A DNA stretch of 64,000 nt from Chionis minor (lineage: Eukaryota > Chordata > Aves > Charadriiformes > Chionididae). Of this stretch, positions 38,677-52,479 are shown piece after piece (the stretch's first letter is position 1; every line of letters starts with the position of its first letter). The notes under the pieces are model-generated. The model worked only from the letters and a program-made list of their open reading frames with translations. It ran no database searches and had not been told where the DNA came from. The position numbers and the translations under genes were made by a program. The stretch covers positions 248,001 to 312,000 of the forward strand of contig VZSF01009143.1 in NCBI GenBank assembly GCA_013398295.1. Direction: 5' to 3'.

Positions 38677-40212
38677 GGCGTCTTGCATACTGGGTAAACG
38701 ACTCCACTTTGAGACAACACTTTGACAGGAATATATATGTAAGGATTGGTGAACCCTAAAAAGATGAAAGGCAAGCTTTCTTAACATCAGAGGGAAGAGA
38801 ATTTTGGTTAAGCAGCAAAACTTTATCAAAAACTTTAGTGGATAATTTCTCCTCTATCACAAGAAAAGTCAGAAATATGTCTGAATATTTGAATTCTCAT
38901 ATACAGAGTGGAATCATCAGCTTTTATGAAGTTATTAGTCATTGAAACTCATCTACTTTTAAACCAGAGGACCAGTGTTGGGAGAACCGCCATCACCATT
39001 GTTAATCGCTCTGCATCACTGACATGTAGAGCTAATCTGGTTGGCTTTTGAGTAACAGAGATAGTCAGCCTGGGGACAGCCGCAGAAGTTCCTGCGACCT
39101 AGTGCCAACTCTGCCTCTCTTGCAGGGGAAAGTCTTGCTGCTCATGTAACAGCTATTTAATCTAGCATAATAAGGAAAATCAAAACAAATACCTGTTTGG
39201 GTTACTATACTAGGCTTTGAAATACAAAAGTTCAACTCTTGCTTTGTGTTTGGTTAGTCTCCATACTAATGGCGAGAGCTCCTGAGGGGAAGGTAAACAG
39301 CTGTGCGTGGGTCCAATTGCAGCTGTTCCAGGAGTCCTGTTTGTGTCGTAGATACCATCAACACCCTCCACCCCCAAATCTTCAGTGAATTTGTTTCTTT
39401 AGTTGTTGTGGTCAGGTCAGGCCAGAGTGAAGGTATTATGTGATACCAATCCATATGCTGCTCTTGGCTTCTTAGTAAAAACCTGTGTCAGAAATATTGC
39501 TATTACTATCACTATTACTAGTCTGAGAGTGTCTTTTGATATATTAGCAGTGACTGCATCACTTCCAAAGCCTGTAAGGTGGTTGGAACACGTCTCAACA
39601 ACTTCAGCAAAACACCAAAGATTAATTTTTATGTAGTCTGTTCTTTTATTCTTTAAAATGTAAGAACATGCCTACTTTTTTCTTCATTGCTTCATTCGAC
39701 ACATGAACTGAGTCTGCCCAGTTTTTCACAGTAGACTCTGTGTCTCAACACATTTTGATTCAGTAACTCGTTCATTTGCTTTGTGCTATGCCCAGATCAA
39801 AAGAGATGTTTGTTTACTTTGGGAGGCAATAGAACCAGTAGCTTTAAGATTCCTTCTAATATTTATATTTGTTTTCATTTAGGCTGAAATTTTCTTTCTA
39901 AAAGTATTCTAGTCTTTTTGTCTGTTGATGTAACATCTGTGATTCTGTGCAGAAGATAATTTTTGAATGACAAATTGTTGAACCTGTTTCTGAGCCTGCA
40001 AATATTATTGACTGTGATTTGACCTAGATCATTTATTTCAACTATCCCCTTGAATTTTAAAAGTTATTAGGAACTCTTTGCATGAAGAATATGTCCTTTA
40101 ATAGTAACAATTGAGAAAAATAAGACCCAAGCCTGGTTTGGTACTTTTTGTGGGGTTTTTTGTTTGTTTGTTTGTTTGTTTTTGAAATTGCATCAGAAAT
40201 ATAGACAATTCC
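38677..40212. other. Unique non-coding DNA with a (TTTG)n tract
   Basis: No gene was recognised. The only repeat is a (TTTG)n run of about five units at 40161-40184, directly 5' of the CR1 tail at 40213. Open frames at 39266-39636 on both strands have no recognisable domain. Confidence 0.6.
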
Positions 40213-40290
40213 TAGAATCCTAGAATCATAGAATGGTTTAGGTTAGAAGAAGTTATCATGGTATCACTACACCCAATTCTTCAGCACCCT
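40213..40290 (-). mobile_element. CR1 3'-tail fragment (minus strand)
   Basis: On the plus strand this reads 'agaatcctagaatcatagaa' followed by 'tggtttaggttagaagaag', the reverse complement of a CR1 3' end (ttccaacc..aaccattctatgattctagg). Only the tail and roughly 50 bases of the 3' UTR remain. The inner boundary is uncertain because similarity fades after about 40260. It is either a very short insertion or a decayed one. Confidence 0.75.
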
Positions 40291-43200
40291 TCTGATAGGA
40301 ATAAAAAAAGAGAAATTTCTGTATACCTTCCTTCCTTCTTTCTTCTGTGCTGTCCTTATTTAGCATCTTTTCAGGGCATAAGCTTAACTCCAAGCATCTC
40401 TCAAGGGCATTATTGCACATAGTGGCAGGTAAAAATGTCTGTAAAAATCATATATTGATGGAAAATCCTATATGGGCTAAATTCAATTTGTTCATAAGTG
40501 AAACCATTAATATGATAGATACTAGGAAATTAAGGACTGAAAGAAGTTGTAGACTGAAGATATAACAAGTATAAACTATAATATTGTGGTGTGTTAGCTG
40601 GAAATCAAATAAGGAACATTTTAACTATCTGAAATAGTTAGAAATGTGGGGAAAACAAGCCACAAAAGAAGTATCTTTAAAATAGGGAAGTAGTAGTTCC
40701 TAGTTTTAACATACCTGTGTTAATTCTAAAATCACAAAACATCATATGATGAACACTCATACAATTCCCATGTGAAATACAAACAAATAAAAGGAAGGCA
40801 AAAATATACTGCCAGTAGTAAAACCTTACCAAAATGTGTCTTTTGGTTACCTTTGTCACATTCTACTTCCTAGGCCATGTTATTTTCTTAAACGAAGATG
40901 TGATGTGAGAACCTTCAGATTACCTACCTCAGGAACTTCCATTGCTTTTTCAGTGTCTGCTGCAGATCATTTTGTTGGCTTATTTGAGACTATGATGCCT
41001 TACAGATGCCCCAGATTTGCTTTCTCATAGTGTAGCAAGAAGTGGGAGACAAAAAAATTTTCTCCTTTTCCTTCTGATCAGTTGATAGATACTGACAAAC
41101 ACTTTTATTTCAAGGATAACAACCTATACTTTGTTGATGAAGCATTTGGATGCTTGTTCTTGGAAATTATAATCTTTCTCTGAGAATATTTTGATTCTTT
41201 TATAATCAGTTCAGAACTGACTCTTCCACTGCACAGAAATGAACTTATTTTCAATGTCTCTTATTCCTCTGCAATTTTGATTGTACTTTCTGTGGTATTT
41301 TCAGAGCACCAGATTTAATGTATCACTGCGATTAGTACCAGATCAAAAGAACCACATAACTAAGCTGGCTACAAACTAGAATAACCTTTCTGTCATTTCT
41401 GACACTGGGCTTTTCCAGGGAAATCACCAGTGTTGACATCTGCTTAGTAACTGTGCCTGTGCCAAAGCTTTTCTGTTTTCCTGTTCTCAGCCAACTTGGA
41501 ATATTTTACCATAAATACAGTGGAAAACAGTAGTTATCAATAATTTATCTTCCACATATGCGGTTTAATATCTGCTTGATACCTGATAACATCATGGTTT
41601 TTTAACAACATTGCATTCATTTTTATAGAAATAAATATCACTCAGAATGACAAGATCGTGGAAGTTGTATATTAATACAGTTTTTCTCTGACTTTAATTA
41701 CAACAAACGGTTATTTCAGCAAAATAGTCCAAGAAGCTTGATCTAGCCATTACAACAGTTCATAAGGTTGTCTCTTCTAAAAATCCTATCCTTCATTTGT
41801 TTTTAATGTATAGGTCATACCTCTTGACATAATTTAAATTATTAATTTACATAAGTTTTCCTTGAAAATATAGAACTCCTCTGTGGAGGACTAGAGAACC
41901 CATGAGAACGGTTCTTATTAAAGCTTGAACTAGTACTGTCCTGGCAATGGCTTTATAGGGAATGTCAGTTCAAAGTCTGTTGCACCAGCACAACAGAGTT
42001 AGATCCTCTTGGTATGTCTTGCCAAATGCTGAAAAAAAGAAAAAAATCTAATATTCCGGCATGCAGTGAGAAATTGCAATTCAACTTGATATTAGGCAGA
42101 GAAGTACAACAGTACACTTGATATAAAATCCTTGTCAGTCTTAAACTGTGATTAATAGCAACCTACATAATAGTTGATGTGGCTTCCTTTCCTGCCTCAT
42201 CTTTGTTAAGTACAGACATGCTGCCTACTCCTACCGGAAATGACTCATTTAACAAGATCACTCTTGTTTACTGTCCCTTGCCAAGGATCTAGTTAGGTTT
42301 CGGCTAATTACTTACGTTAATTTTATGTAGGTATTCTGGACTCATAACTTCATCACACAGTGACTACAACTTGAAGTCTGTCAAGCTGCTGGACTAAGTT
42401 CAGATGTGGAGAGACTTACCCTGACAGAAGCTGCAAGCGTACTTCTCAGTTCACTAATCTACTGATTGCATTTAATTTTAAATGGATTTCGTTCACCAGA
42501 AATGTTTCCCATTTCTAGAAGCAGCTGTCATGGTATCAGTTCATAATACTCTTCAAAGTTTCAAATATGTTTACAAATTTTGAACATTAAAATAAGAAGA
42601 CAGATATGATGTACTTGCTGATTAAAAGACAGAAAATTATGCACAGAAAATTTAATCTGCCATTTCAATTACTGATGTAATCAATGGATCTTTCTTTGTG
42701 CCAAGATTGCAGAATTGACCCTGAAACATGTATATCAATGCTAACTGTATAAAGCCTAACATCTTGCTTAGAAGAGTTTTAAAAGAAACCTGCTAGACCC
42801 CATCTCTAAGGAGATCAGTGAATGATTAATTAACTACTATGCTTGTCAATACAAAGTCAACTGCATGTTGATTCTAAACACTGTGAAATCCAACAATACA
42901 AACCACTGTCACATGTAGTATTCTGAAAGTATTTTCCACACCCAACACTTCCGTGTGAACTATCAAAACAACAGTACTCAACAGTAAAAGGATGTGAAAG
43001 ATTAAGATTTATTCAAGTGTGTGGGCACAATGCGATGGCCACATATTACTGCATACTGACTGTTCTGTGAAAAATGTAGCATCATACCCCTGTGTACTTC
43101 AAGCAGAAAGATGCTACAACAGGTTTGTCATGCTAACATGACAGGGCAACACCTTAAGCAACTTTGCATTATTGTCTTCCCTGACTCACAAGCATTCACT

Positions 43201-46200
43201 TACCATTTTGCAATGTCTGGTATGTCCTGCTATCACTTGATTTACAAAGACGAGGTGAGGTTCACATTCTTTCTGTAGTCCCTGTAACTCCTAGTAAAAA
43301 AAAATTGAGTGCCATAAAACCCTCTAAAAGCCTCAGGTTTAGCCAGAGGGGAACTTACAAAGTCAAAAAACAGGGGTTGTCAGTGTTTGCAAACCTGAAT
43401 ACAGAGCTCAGGCTCCTGGGTCTTCAACGAAAAAGATTGGACTGAGACGTGAATTAGCCAACTAAATTTCAGCTGGAGCTATTCTGGGCCACTAACCAGC
43501 CCAGAGAGACCAGGAGAACACAGACAGCCTTTGTGAGCTTCCCTCCCCCTGAGCTGAGAGAGCTGTATGATGTGCTTGAAGTACAGCACAAAAAACTCAT
43601 TTGAAGTTTCTTTCTTTGACTTTAGGGAAACAGGTTTCAGTGGATGAGCATGGTAATTGCATGTTTTAAGAGCCACACAACTTGGTGCTAATCTTTGATA
43701 ATTTTGCCTCTAACTGTTAAAAGCTGGACAATACCCATATTGTGTTGAAAAATTCCTCTCCTATTCCTGGTGACCAGATCATTCTTTAAAAGTAGAATAT
43801 AAGTTCTTATATGATCAGCTACAAGTTTCTCAGGCAGAAAATGGTATCTCATAGGAGAGAGGTTATAGTTTCTGAAGATGCCTCTCATCTGAATCTGAAT
43901 ACATATCTGTGTATTTGGTGTGTATCCAGTGCAATGCAAATGGTAGTATCTGAAATCGCTATTAGTGGTGCGCTCATGGAAGCAGAGCTATTTCAGATCC
44001 AATGTCCAACATGCGCTATATGAAAAAAATCTTATTTCTATGATGGGCCTAGCTTAGTCATTTCAGGTACGTAAAATTAATCTGTAGTTGAAGTATTTTT
44101 TGGCACTATGGTGGGTGGGGCCCACATAAAGTTTAAAACCAATTTGTATTGAAAACTGAGTGTAGGTATCCTACCCAGTCAAAGCCTATATTAAATAGGG
44201 CATTGGTTTTCCTGGCTTTGTGGTACTATACTTTTCAGGGTTTGTCTTTTTCAGAATTTTGTGTAACATAAATATGACAGATTATTCATAATGGTTCTTT
44301 TCTAGTTCTGGATAATGAATATTGCTTTTAAGAGCTAATGGTAGAAGAATTAATTCATTTTTTGCATGAACTTCAGGAAGTGATTTTGTTTACTGCTAGA
44401 ATATGAAGAAATCAATGTTAAATTATATGCCAAAACTCTATTAGGAAATCATAAAATGTATCATTTTGAGTTTGTAGCCTCCAGGAAAATAAACCAGGAT
44501 TGTAATGCTATAAAGGTATTGCTTGAATTGTACTGATAGCTTCAGCTCTTCACATGTCTTGTTTTCTTGATTTTTAGTATTACTTAAATCTGAATGTGAA
44601 TAGGTTTTTTTGATGGGATTTTTTTATTATCGTTTGTCTATATACTTTTCAGAGTACAACTTTGGCTTTTGGTTAAGGCTAATATTGGATAAATAAAGAC
44701 TGCCTAAAAGTAGAGGTAGGTTATGGGTAAGTATTCATTTTACTAATAAAACCCTAAATCGGTTTCACTCTATGGTATGTTCTGCTTTGTCAGCTCTTTT
44801 TCTTAACTACCATTCAATTGGGAAATGTCTCAGGATTGTGGCCTGGATCACGTTCTCAGGGCCCAGTGTGAAAGGCAAGGTCTAATACAAGCATCACAGC
44901 TCCTTTTCAACTGTTAACTCTTAAAGCTTAAGAAGAATAATGGGAGGAGTGTGATCTGACTCTAGTTCCACTCTCACACTTCCTCTCTTCCTACCATGAG
45001 CCCAGGGGCTATTAAACCACAGTCCTGAACTTAAACCCTGTCCATTTTAAGCTTTTAAATTGTTTGCGATCTGGTTGATAATCTTTTACAAGGAAGTACT
45101 CTAAAATTCAGCGACAACTATCAATTCTATCACATTCAAAATCCTAGAAAAATTGTGCATAATGAGTAACTCTTGAAAACAGTCCACACTGGCTTCTATT
45201 AGGTGTGCTAACAAAGGCTTACAAAAATTGTTTTTATTTAGGAAGCCTTTAATCTGTAAAGCTGTTATAAATAAATAAATAAATAATAAATGAAATTAGC
45301 AAGAACTCTGATTCAACTCGAAACTTAAGTGTGATAATTGGTGTCTTCCTCTGTGTATATATTTGCCAGATTTCAGAGATAAAAAATACTTATTAAGTTA
45401 ATATTGAGTCCTATATTTCTTTTCTTTTTTCTATTTTCACCTCCTGCTTAAATACTTTGAGACTCTAGAATTTACTAAAAGTAAACAAATTCAAATAGTT
45501 GAAGATGTTGTAGTAATATGACAATATTCATATTTTATTAATTCAAAAGAAAGATAGAAGCAAGTACGTATGCAAAATTACCTCCTAACCCAAATAATGA
45601 GCAATAGTGGCAAACAATATTTTTTCTCCTTCCCAAGGGGCCTAAGTGTGTAGTTTCATTTACTCAAATTACATGTTTCTTTAAAAAACAAATAAAATGC
45701 AGTATAGATGCCAACACAACATTACAGCTTTAAAAATTGGGATCACATCTGTTCAGGTATATTTGAAGAAATAGAGAAATCAGTGAAGCAGTAATCCTTT
45801 GTGTAAATCTGAAAAAGCACATTTATTTTCATTTCTGTTAGTGAGCATAGAAAGACAGCTTTTAAATCTAATTCTGATAATATAAAGCAAGGTCTACAGA
45901 CAGAAGTGGAGAAAAAGTAGCATTTAAAATTGCAACAACTGGATGTACATTTCTTCCCCTAGTGCCACAGATAGTAATTACATTTGAAGAAAGAATATGA
46001 AGTAAGTTTCAAATTCCCAAATTTCAAGGAGTTTCTCATTGACATCTTTATTGTTGGCCCTGCCTTCCTATTTTAATTCCACAGATGTCTATCAAATTTC
46101 ACGTCTTTTCATTGGATACAGGCACTTGAAATATTTAATATGACTACCAGAATATTTGCTACAGCTTCAGCAATATACTTCAACTTTTCCTAACTGTTTT

Positions 46201-46355
46201 TTTTCTTAATAAAATATAACAACATCATGTTCAACTGTGAATTAATACTTCAGTAAAGAAAACCCACAGACAGCTTAAAGCATTTTTTAAAAGATACTAT
46301 GAAGAAACCAGAAAGAGAAAGAAAACCATTGATCCTACTCATCAAAAGGTATTGT
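40291..46355. other. Unique AT-rich non-coding DNA
   Basis: No gene or transposon was recognised. A (TAAA)n microsatellite of about five units lies at 45267-45291. Open frames at 40347-40565, 40836-41030, 43479-43939 and 43811-44023 have no recognisable domain. Between 41.0 and 43.4 kb and between 44.0 and 46.2 kb there is no 60-codon open frame. Confidence 0.6.
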
Positions 46356-46470
46356 GTTTTGGTTTTTTTTTTTATTTTGGATTTTTTTTTATTTGGATTG
46401 AGTTTATTTTGTTTGTTTGTTGGTTTGGTTGGTTGGTTGGTTGTTTTTTTGGGGTCAGGGGGGACGGGGG
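46356..46470. repeat. T/G-rich low-complexity tract ending in G runs
   Basis: Runs of T interrupted by GG (46356-46400) pass into (TTTG)n and (TTGG)n repeats (46410-46443), then a T run and GGGGTCAGGGGGGACGGGGG (46451-46470). The strand asymmetry is extreme, with almost no C for 100 bases on the plus strand. The G runs of 4, 6 and 5 could contribute to a quadruplex, but only three separated runs are present. Open frames across it are composition artefacts. Confidence 0.8.
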
Positions 46471-49400
46471 ATGACACGAATGATGGTTTGCTTTTACCTG
46501 AAAACAGAGAGGTTCTTAGTAGAAACCAATTTAGTAGTAAATTGGAAACTATCTATGTGCTTATTTGTGCCAGCTCAAGAGATTTGGGACTAAAACATGC
46601 AGCTGTTCTGAGGATAGATTTCTAATTAATCAGAAGAACTCTGATGCATTAGTGAGGAATTTTCTACCTTGGAAGGGGTAGGAGAAGCAACATGTCCATG
46701 TTGTCAAACACAGCTGTTTCAGAAATTATTTTGCTTCAGCTGACTTTTGCCAAAGCACATATTTCTTTCTGTCAGAATATTGCCCCATTCCCTCTTTTCT
46801 CTGAGTAGCTGCTGAGAAACTGGAGTGTCCAAGACTAGTCCCATTCTGCTACATGGCCTAGGGACTCCACATTGGAACTGGCATGGAACTTACAAATCTT
46901 GAAATCTGATTCTAGGTCTCCTAATTCCCCTGTGCACAACTAGGAGCCTGACAGCCCTACAAACCATATCTTGATACCTGTTTCTCAAAATTTATGTTTT
47001 CCAAAGGATGAAATGTCTTAGTATTAAAGCATTCTTAAATGTTGGAATTTCCAAGACAATGGAAACTAAGTTTTGAAAACCCTTTGAAAAGGTATCATTC
47101 ATACGTTACCAACATCTAGCACTCCATAGTGTTGAGTAACATTTAGAAAGAATTAGCCAAAATCAAGGTGCATCCTTGGACAGTTAGGTATATCACATTT
47201 CCTCCACCACCTGGAAGTCATTCTTAACTGTACTTACTCAGTTAATAACTTAAAAAATAGAATTTGATACGCTTTTAATACAATAGCATTTAACAGTCTA
47301 ACCCAAAGACCTTTGAAATCAATAATTAAAAGAAGGTAATCAAGAATCTTTAGGATGCTATAATTTTCAGTTGCTTAAAATACAAATAGCTGTGGTAAGT
47401 GAATGATATTTTTGGCAAATGGTTATGCTTTAGTGTCTTTTCCTTGTTTATTTTATTTCTCAGGTCTTCCAAAAGTATTACAGACATATTTCAATAATGT
47501 GTATTCATTCTATAATCTGAAGTTGAAGAGAAGGATAGAGATAACTCTTAAAATCCCAAATTAAAAAAAAAAAATTGTGAAAAGAAGTCTGTAGGCTAGT
47601 GTAAGAGAAAAATATATAATTTGCAGAAACTTCAGTAACAGTTCTGGGTTTCCTCCTCCCTCTGTAAAATGATTTGGTTTACATTTTTTTGTGGACTATT
47701 TACTAGCTATTTATATCTATTTGTTCCTAGAAGATTTTGTAAATTCAATATTTTTTCATTTTTTTCATTTGTGGGTACTTAGCCTAATTCACTATGCAAA
47801 AATGCATAGTGGCAAAATGAGGAAATGAAGGTTTAGTATGGATTCCATTTCCTACAAAATGTTATCGATCAGATATCTTAGACCAGGATTCAGCTTTGGT
47901 GACCTTTGTAGATTTTAGAAATGCCTGAGAACAGAGATGCTAAAAAGTTAAATAACTGTAACTGTAATATATGTATGACAGCTGACAAAAAATACAAACA
48001 AGCTTATTCTCAGGAGCTTGTATCACTCTTTTTTTTTCTTCTTTTTTTCTTGATATTCCTTCCTCTTTTATTGTCCCGGCATGTTATATCCTTTTTCCAA
48101 AACTTCTTCAGTAAACTCTTCACGGGTAATTTCTGTTCTTTTCATTTTGCCCAGATGCGAAAGTAATCTGGAAGGTCAGCTCCATTTTTTTTTTTTGTGA
48201 GTTGCGTAGGTAGATAAACAATAAATGTATTCCACCTAAATCCTCAAAGAAGTGCATGAAAATGGAACAAAGTGATTCTTTTGCTGTTCAGAGTATCCAG
48301 TATACCTAGAGACACTGCAAGATTGAATTGCTGGCCTGGATAATAATGATAAATCCCCTTATGAATGTCTCAGCATGAAAATCTACATGAACACTCTTTG
48401 CCAGTTCATGTAGGTAGTTGAGTCAATGAAAGCCATTAAGGTCTATTATGTCAGTATCTGCTGCAAGATTTTTTTAGTCTATGGCTCAATGTCTCTCGAG
48501 CCCATTAGGCCTTTTAAGCCCAAAGAGCAGTTATACACACACATTAACTTTGTATTGAAATCCCTTATGACTTTTTGATGATAGGAAGTTATAGAGCATG
48601 AACAGTAGAACTCTTTCATAACCTTAATGAAATAACAGATTTTCTCAAAATACCCAAAAGGCAAGAATTCACATCACAAACTAATGGTCTATAACATCTG
48701 ATTTGGAAAACGCAAACGTTTTTTTGGTTGCAAGGCTGCCTAAATCTTTTGAAACTCAACTACTCTTCTGAAAAAGTTGAACTGTCTTGAAGGAGCTTTA
48801 CTGATATGATTGACATTAAGGGTTCTTTAGTCTATCCAGATAATGGATTCTACAGCAACTTTTCATTCTACAAACAGCGGCTACCCAAGAATTTCTCAAA
48901 AGCAGTATCGGGCATGCAAGAAAAAAAACCCATAGAAGGGTGTTAAGCACATTTTGGCAGTGCTAATTTGTGAGCATCCCTTCTGCTTTCATTTACACCA
49001 ATATATGGAAGACCATATTTCATCTATTGACAACTTGGCATTGTCAGATACATTGAATTTCAGTTTTGGAACTAAATTCACTTACTACTAAACTGGTTAA
49101 TTTAGTTACTAACCAAAAATACTATGTTGTTTCACATAAGTGGAGTAAAGAGAAGAGGTCTCATTTCAAGGTTAATAACCTTGCTAATTTAAAATTAGGA
49201 CATGTACATTTTACTTCACTTTATTTTATGAGGAAAATCAGAACAAGTTTAGTTGAACAACTGTTAGTGCCACAAACTAAAATTTTACTTCATTTATTAT
49301 TGAAAGTCAAAACATCTGTTTGTGTTTGCTTGTAGACACTGATTTTCAGTGCAGTTTTGGCTATACATACAAAAACTATGAAAATGTAAAGCACTGATGA

Positions 49401-49591
49401 GGGGATGAACTGAGGTTTCTTTCTAGGAACAGCGTCATTCAAAAATCACATTCTCATATCCTAATTCCTTACATTTTCCATAAGGACAGTCTTTAACTTG
49501 AAAAAATATAACACATGTATGTGCTCAATATACATATATGAATATAACATGCATAGATATACACACACATATAATTATATAAGAAGGATAC
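46471..49591. other. Unique AT-rich non-coding DNA with one hairpin and an AT/CA-rich microsatellite
   Basis: No gene was recognised. A hairpin at 48381-48415 has perfect 10-bp arms (CTACATGAAC and GTTCATGTAG, 11-nt loop). A smaller one at 47790-47811 has 8-bp arms (CACTATGC and GCATAGTG). Cryptic AT/CA-rich simple sequence at 49501-49584 leads into the CR1 copy. T/C-rich tracts near 48030-48050 and 48186-48197 generate meaningless open frames. Confidence 0.6.
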
Positions 49592-50087
49592 AAAAATGCT
49601 AGAATGTGTCCAAAGGAGGGCAATAAAGATGGTTAAAGAACTTGAGGGCATGACTTAGGAGGTGCAGCTGAGGATACTAGGTTTGTTGAGCTTGGAGAAG
49701 AAGAGAGTTAGGGTTGACCTCATTTCTGCCTGCCACTTCCTCATGCTGGGCAGCAGAGAAGGAGGTGCTGATCTCTTCTCTCTGGTGTCCATTGACAGGA
49801 CATGAAGGAATGGCTTTAAAAGCTGCATCAGGGGAAGTTCAGATTAGATAATAAGAAAGTTATTTACTTGAGCGGGTGGTCAAGCACTGGAACAAGCACT
49901 GGAACAAGCTCTGGAACAAGCTCCTCAGGGAAGTGGTCGTAGCCCCAAGCCTGTCGGTGTTCAAGAGGGGTTTGGATAATATTCTTAGATATGTGGTTTA
50001 ACTTTTAGGTTGCCTTCTGTGGCGACAGGGGTTTGGGTCTTCTTGAGTTCCTTCCAGATCAGGATATTCTATGGTTCTCTGAATGGC
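49592..50087 (+). mobile_element. CR1 retroposon, 5'-truncated and decayed (plus strand)
   Basis: The order of CR1 blocks is preserved: 'gaatgtgtccaaaggagggc', then 'gagcttggagaagaagagag', 'gacctcatttctgcctgcc', 'tggtcaagcactggaacaag', and a tail 'ttccttccagatcaggatat' ending 'tctatggttctctgaatgg'. It covers the ORF2 C-terminus plus the 3' UTR, but has many stops and indels, so it is older than the 22.9 kb copy. A 12-bp unit is expanded in it at 49881-49916. The tail lacks the perfect octamers of younger copies. Confidence 0.9.
49881..49916 (+). repeat. Three-copy 12-bp tandem repeat inside CR1
   Basis: The units are CAAGCACTGGAA, CAAGCACTGGAA and CAAGCTCTGGAA, followed by a partial CAAGCTC. 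CR1 elements normally carry this 'gcactggaaca' segment once, so the extra copies are a local expansion after or during insertion. The 12-bp period keeps the original reading frame. Confidence 0.85.
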
Positions 50088-52479
50088 TTTTAAGCTTTCC
50101 AGTGTCAAATTCGCTAAGATCAGGAAAGAAACATTAATTATGAAAAAGTTTGAATGTTTTTTTAGCTCACTGTATACATAGTAAAAGAAGGTGTGAAACG
50201 TAAACTTTCATTTTTTATGCTCTTCAGAAAGAGTATTGGCAAAAGGAAATAGAAAACAGGTGATAGGGAGTTACTGAGGAGATGTTACCCTTTATTCATT
50301 TGTTTGTTTAATTTACGGTGTGTAGCATTTAATTTTTTTTTTCATGTCAAGGTGTGCATTTCAGCTATGAAAGTGAGAGAAGCTGAAAATAATTCACATT
50401 TTACCATATAACTTAATAGGCAAAGGATTAAGTACAACTGAGTATTTTGAAATGGAAAGAAAAAGAGAAGTGAATCAATTTAACAAGTGGCTTAAAAGAA
50501 ATGTGAGAATGGAAAAAAAAAATTTATGGAAAAGAATTTTTACAGAAATAAAAAGAAATAACTTGTGCGAAATAGAAAAAAAAGATATGAGAAATAATGA
50601 CTGCATCATTATGAAAATGTTTTATACAATCGTATCCCAGAAATTAGAGAAGGCAAAAAAATCATGGCACTAGAATCAAATTATATTATAACACTTTATG
50701 GTTTATGATCTTAATAAGTATATCTAAATTGTGCCCAGAAAAAAGAAAGTGATAAATGACTACATATCTTCTATGATGCACTGGAGGAATGAACTGTATA
50801 GACATATCAAAGAAAGGCAAAAACAAGCTAGATAAACGCCTAGAAAAGACCATCACTGGCATAGATATGTAACACATAATCCTTTTTAAAAGGAGAAGAA
50901 TTAATGGCACCATATAGGAAGTGAAATGTGTGTAGAACTCTGCAAGTAAATGAGAAATATCTTCATGTTTGATTAATGCTAGTGATACCCTGTTATCAAT
51001 GTGTGCTACATAATATTTAATTGTGCTGACCAGAACACTTTTGGAACTTATGAAGAAATGTTGAGGTTGTGTTGTAGAACATCCTTGATAATCTCAACAG
51101 CAACAGATCATTTTGGATAGAAACCAAGCTGTAAAAAGTGCCAATTACTATTGTCTGTTTAAACAAGGCAAAAGAGAACAGCCAGAGTACACACACTTTA
51201 AACTCTTTAAAGTCAGATGCAGTCTCAGTCATAACATTTTCATTATTTACAGTGGAATCAAAATGTTGCAGCTAATAGTTCATTAAAATTTTCTTCATCA
51301 AAAAAAGAACAAAGACAAAGACTTTATGAGGCTATGATGGAAGATTAGAACAGAGAACCTCTAGAAATGTTTATTAGAAGCATAAACCTTGTTCTTTGGG
51401 AAAGAAAACTCTTGGGTGGGGAAAGATCACAGTGAAAAGACTCTTAAATTACTAACAGAACTTTTTTCTTTTCTAACATACCTTTGTTTTCAGAAAAAAA
51501 TATGAAGAGAAGATGTACCCATTTAAAATGAATTTCCCACAAAGCAGAAGTACAGACACATTTGAAAAGAATTTGTGAGGATCTCTCTTATTGCCTACTT
51601 AAGAGGGAAATAAAAGGAGGATGCCTAGAAAGTGGGGTATCTTGAAGTATCTTCTTTTCATTTAATGAAAAATTCTATTAGAGATTCAAAAGGATGAAAG
51701 AGAACATAAAAACAGTCAGAAGCAGAAAATTGTCACACTTGAAATGTATTTCTATGATTTTCTCTGATTTCCCTATTATAAGTGTCATTGTCTATATTGG
51801 AATATTTTATTAAATAGTTTTGAAATGGAATTTAATTCCTTAAATATTTTGCTTTATTAAGAGCATCTTTGCATGGCAGGACTCTCACTTCAAAAAAATG
51901 AATAACCTGGAATCAAAAGACAATATTTCTTTCACTGAAGAACGAGGAGGTCTCTGAAAGAATTCTTCAAATTCCTAATGTTATGGGTCCCACAGTATTC
52001 TAAAATAGTTTTATTTCTGAAAAACAAACTGTGAAGTAAAGGTCTATGCGGAAAGAAAATTGATTCTTACGCTGAACATGCTGAGGTGTTAACATAGTCC
52101 TATACATTGCTCTGGATACACTAATTCTCAAAAGCAGTGTCTGAATTCTGCAAATTGCAGTGGATGCATAAGCATTAGAACAGAGGTCTTTTGTTCATGG
52201 CTACAGGCAAAATGTTCAATGTTTCAACATTGTTCACTGCCACAGGAAGTAATGAAAATATGTTTAGGTGCTCATCCAGGTTGAACAAAGTGGGATGTTT
52301 CCAACGGGACACTTCTTCCTCAGTGCAGTGGAATATGACAGAAACACAGGAACCACCAAACTACCATTTATTTAATATGTTTCCATAAAAGGAAATGTTC
52401 TACAAATGTATGAAAAACATGAGAATGGCTAGCATAAGGAGTAGAGTAGTAAAGATTAAGATGTCAGATGTGATCTTTG
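50088..52479. other. Unique AT-rich non-coding DNA
   Basis: No gene was recognised. The open frame at 50452-50673 (73 codons, Lys/Arg/Asn-rich) is what A-rich sequence produces and has no domain. Part of this stretch could be the 3' UTR of the minus-strand LINE at 52.5-54.4 kb, but untranslated LINE sequence of that age cannot be recognised by eye. Confidence 0.5.

Noticed and set aside
50452..50673. Lys/Arg/Asn-rich 73-codon frame
   Set aside because: Composition follows directly from A-rich DNA; no domain.
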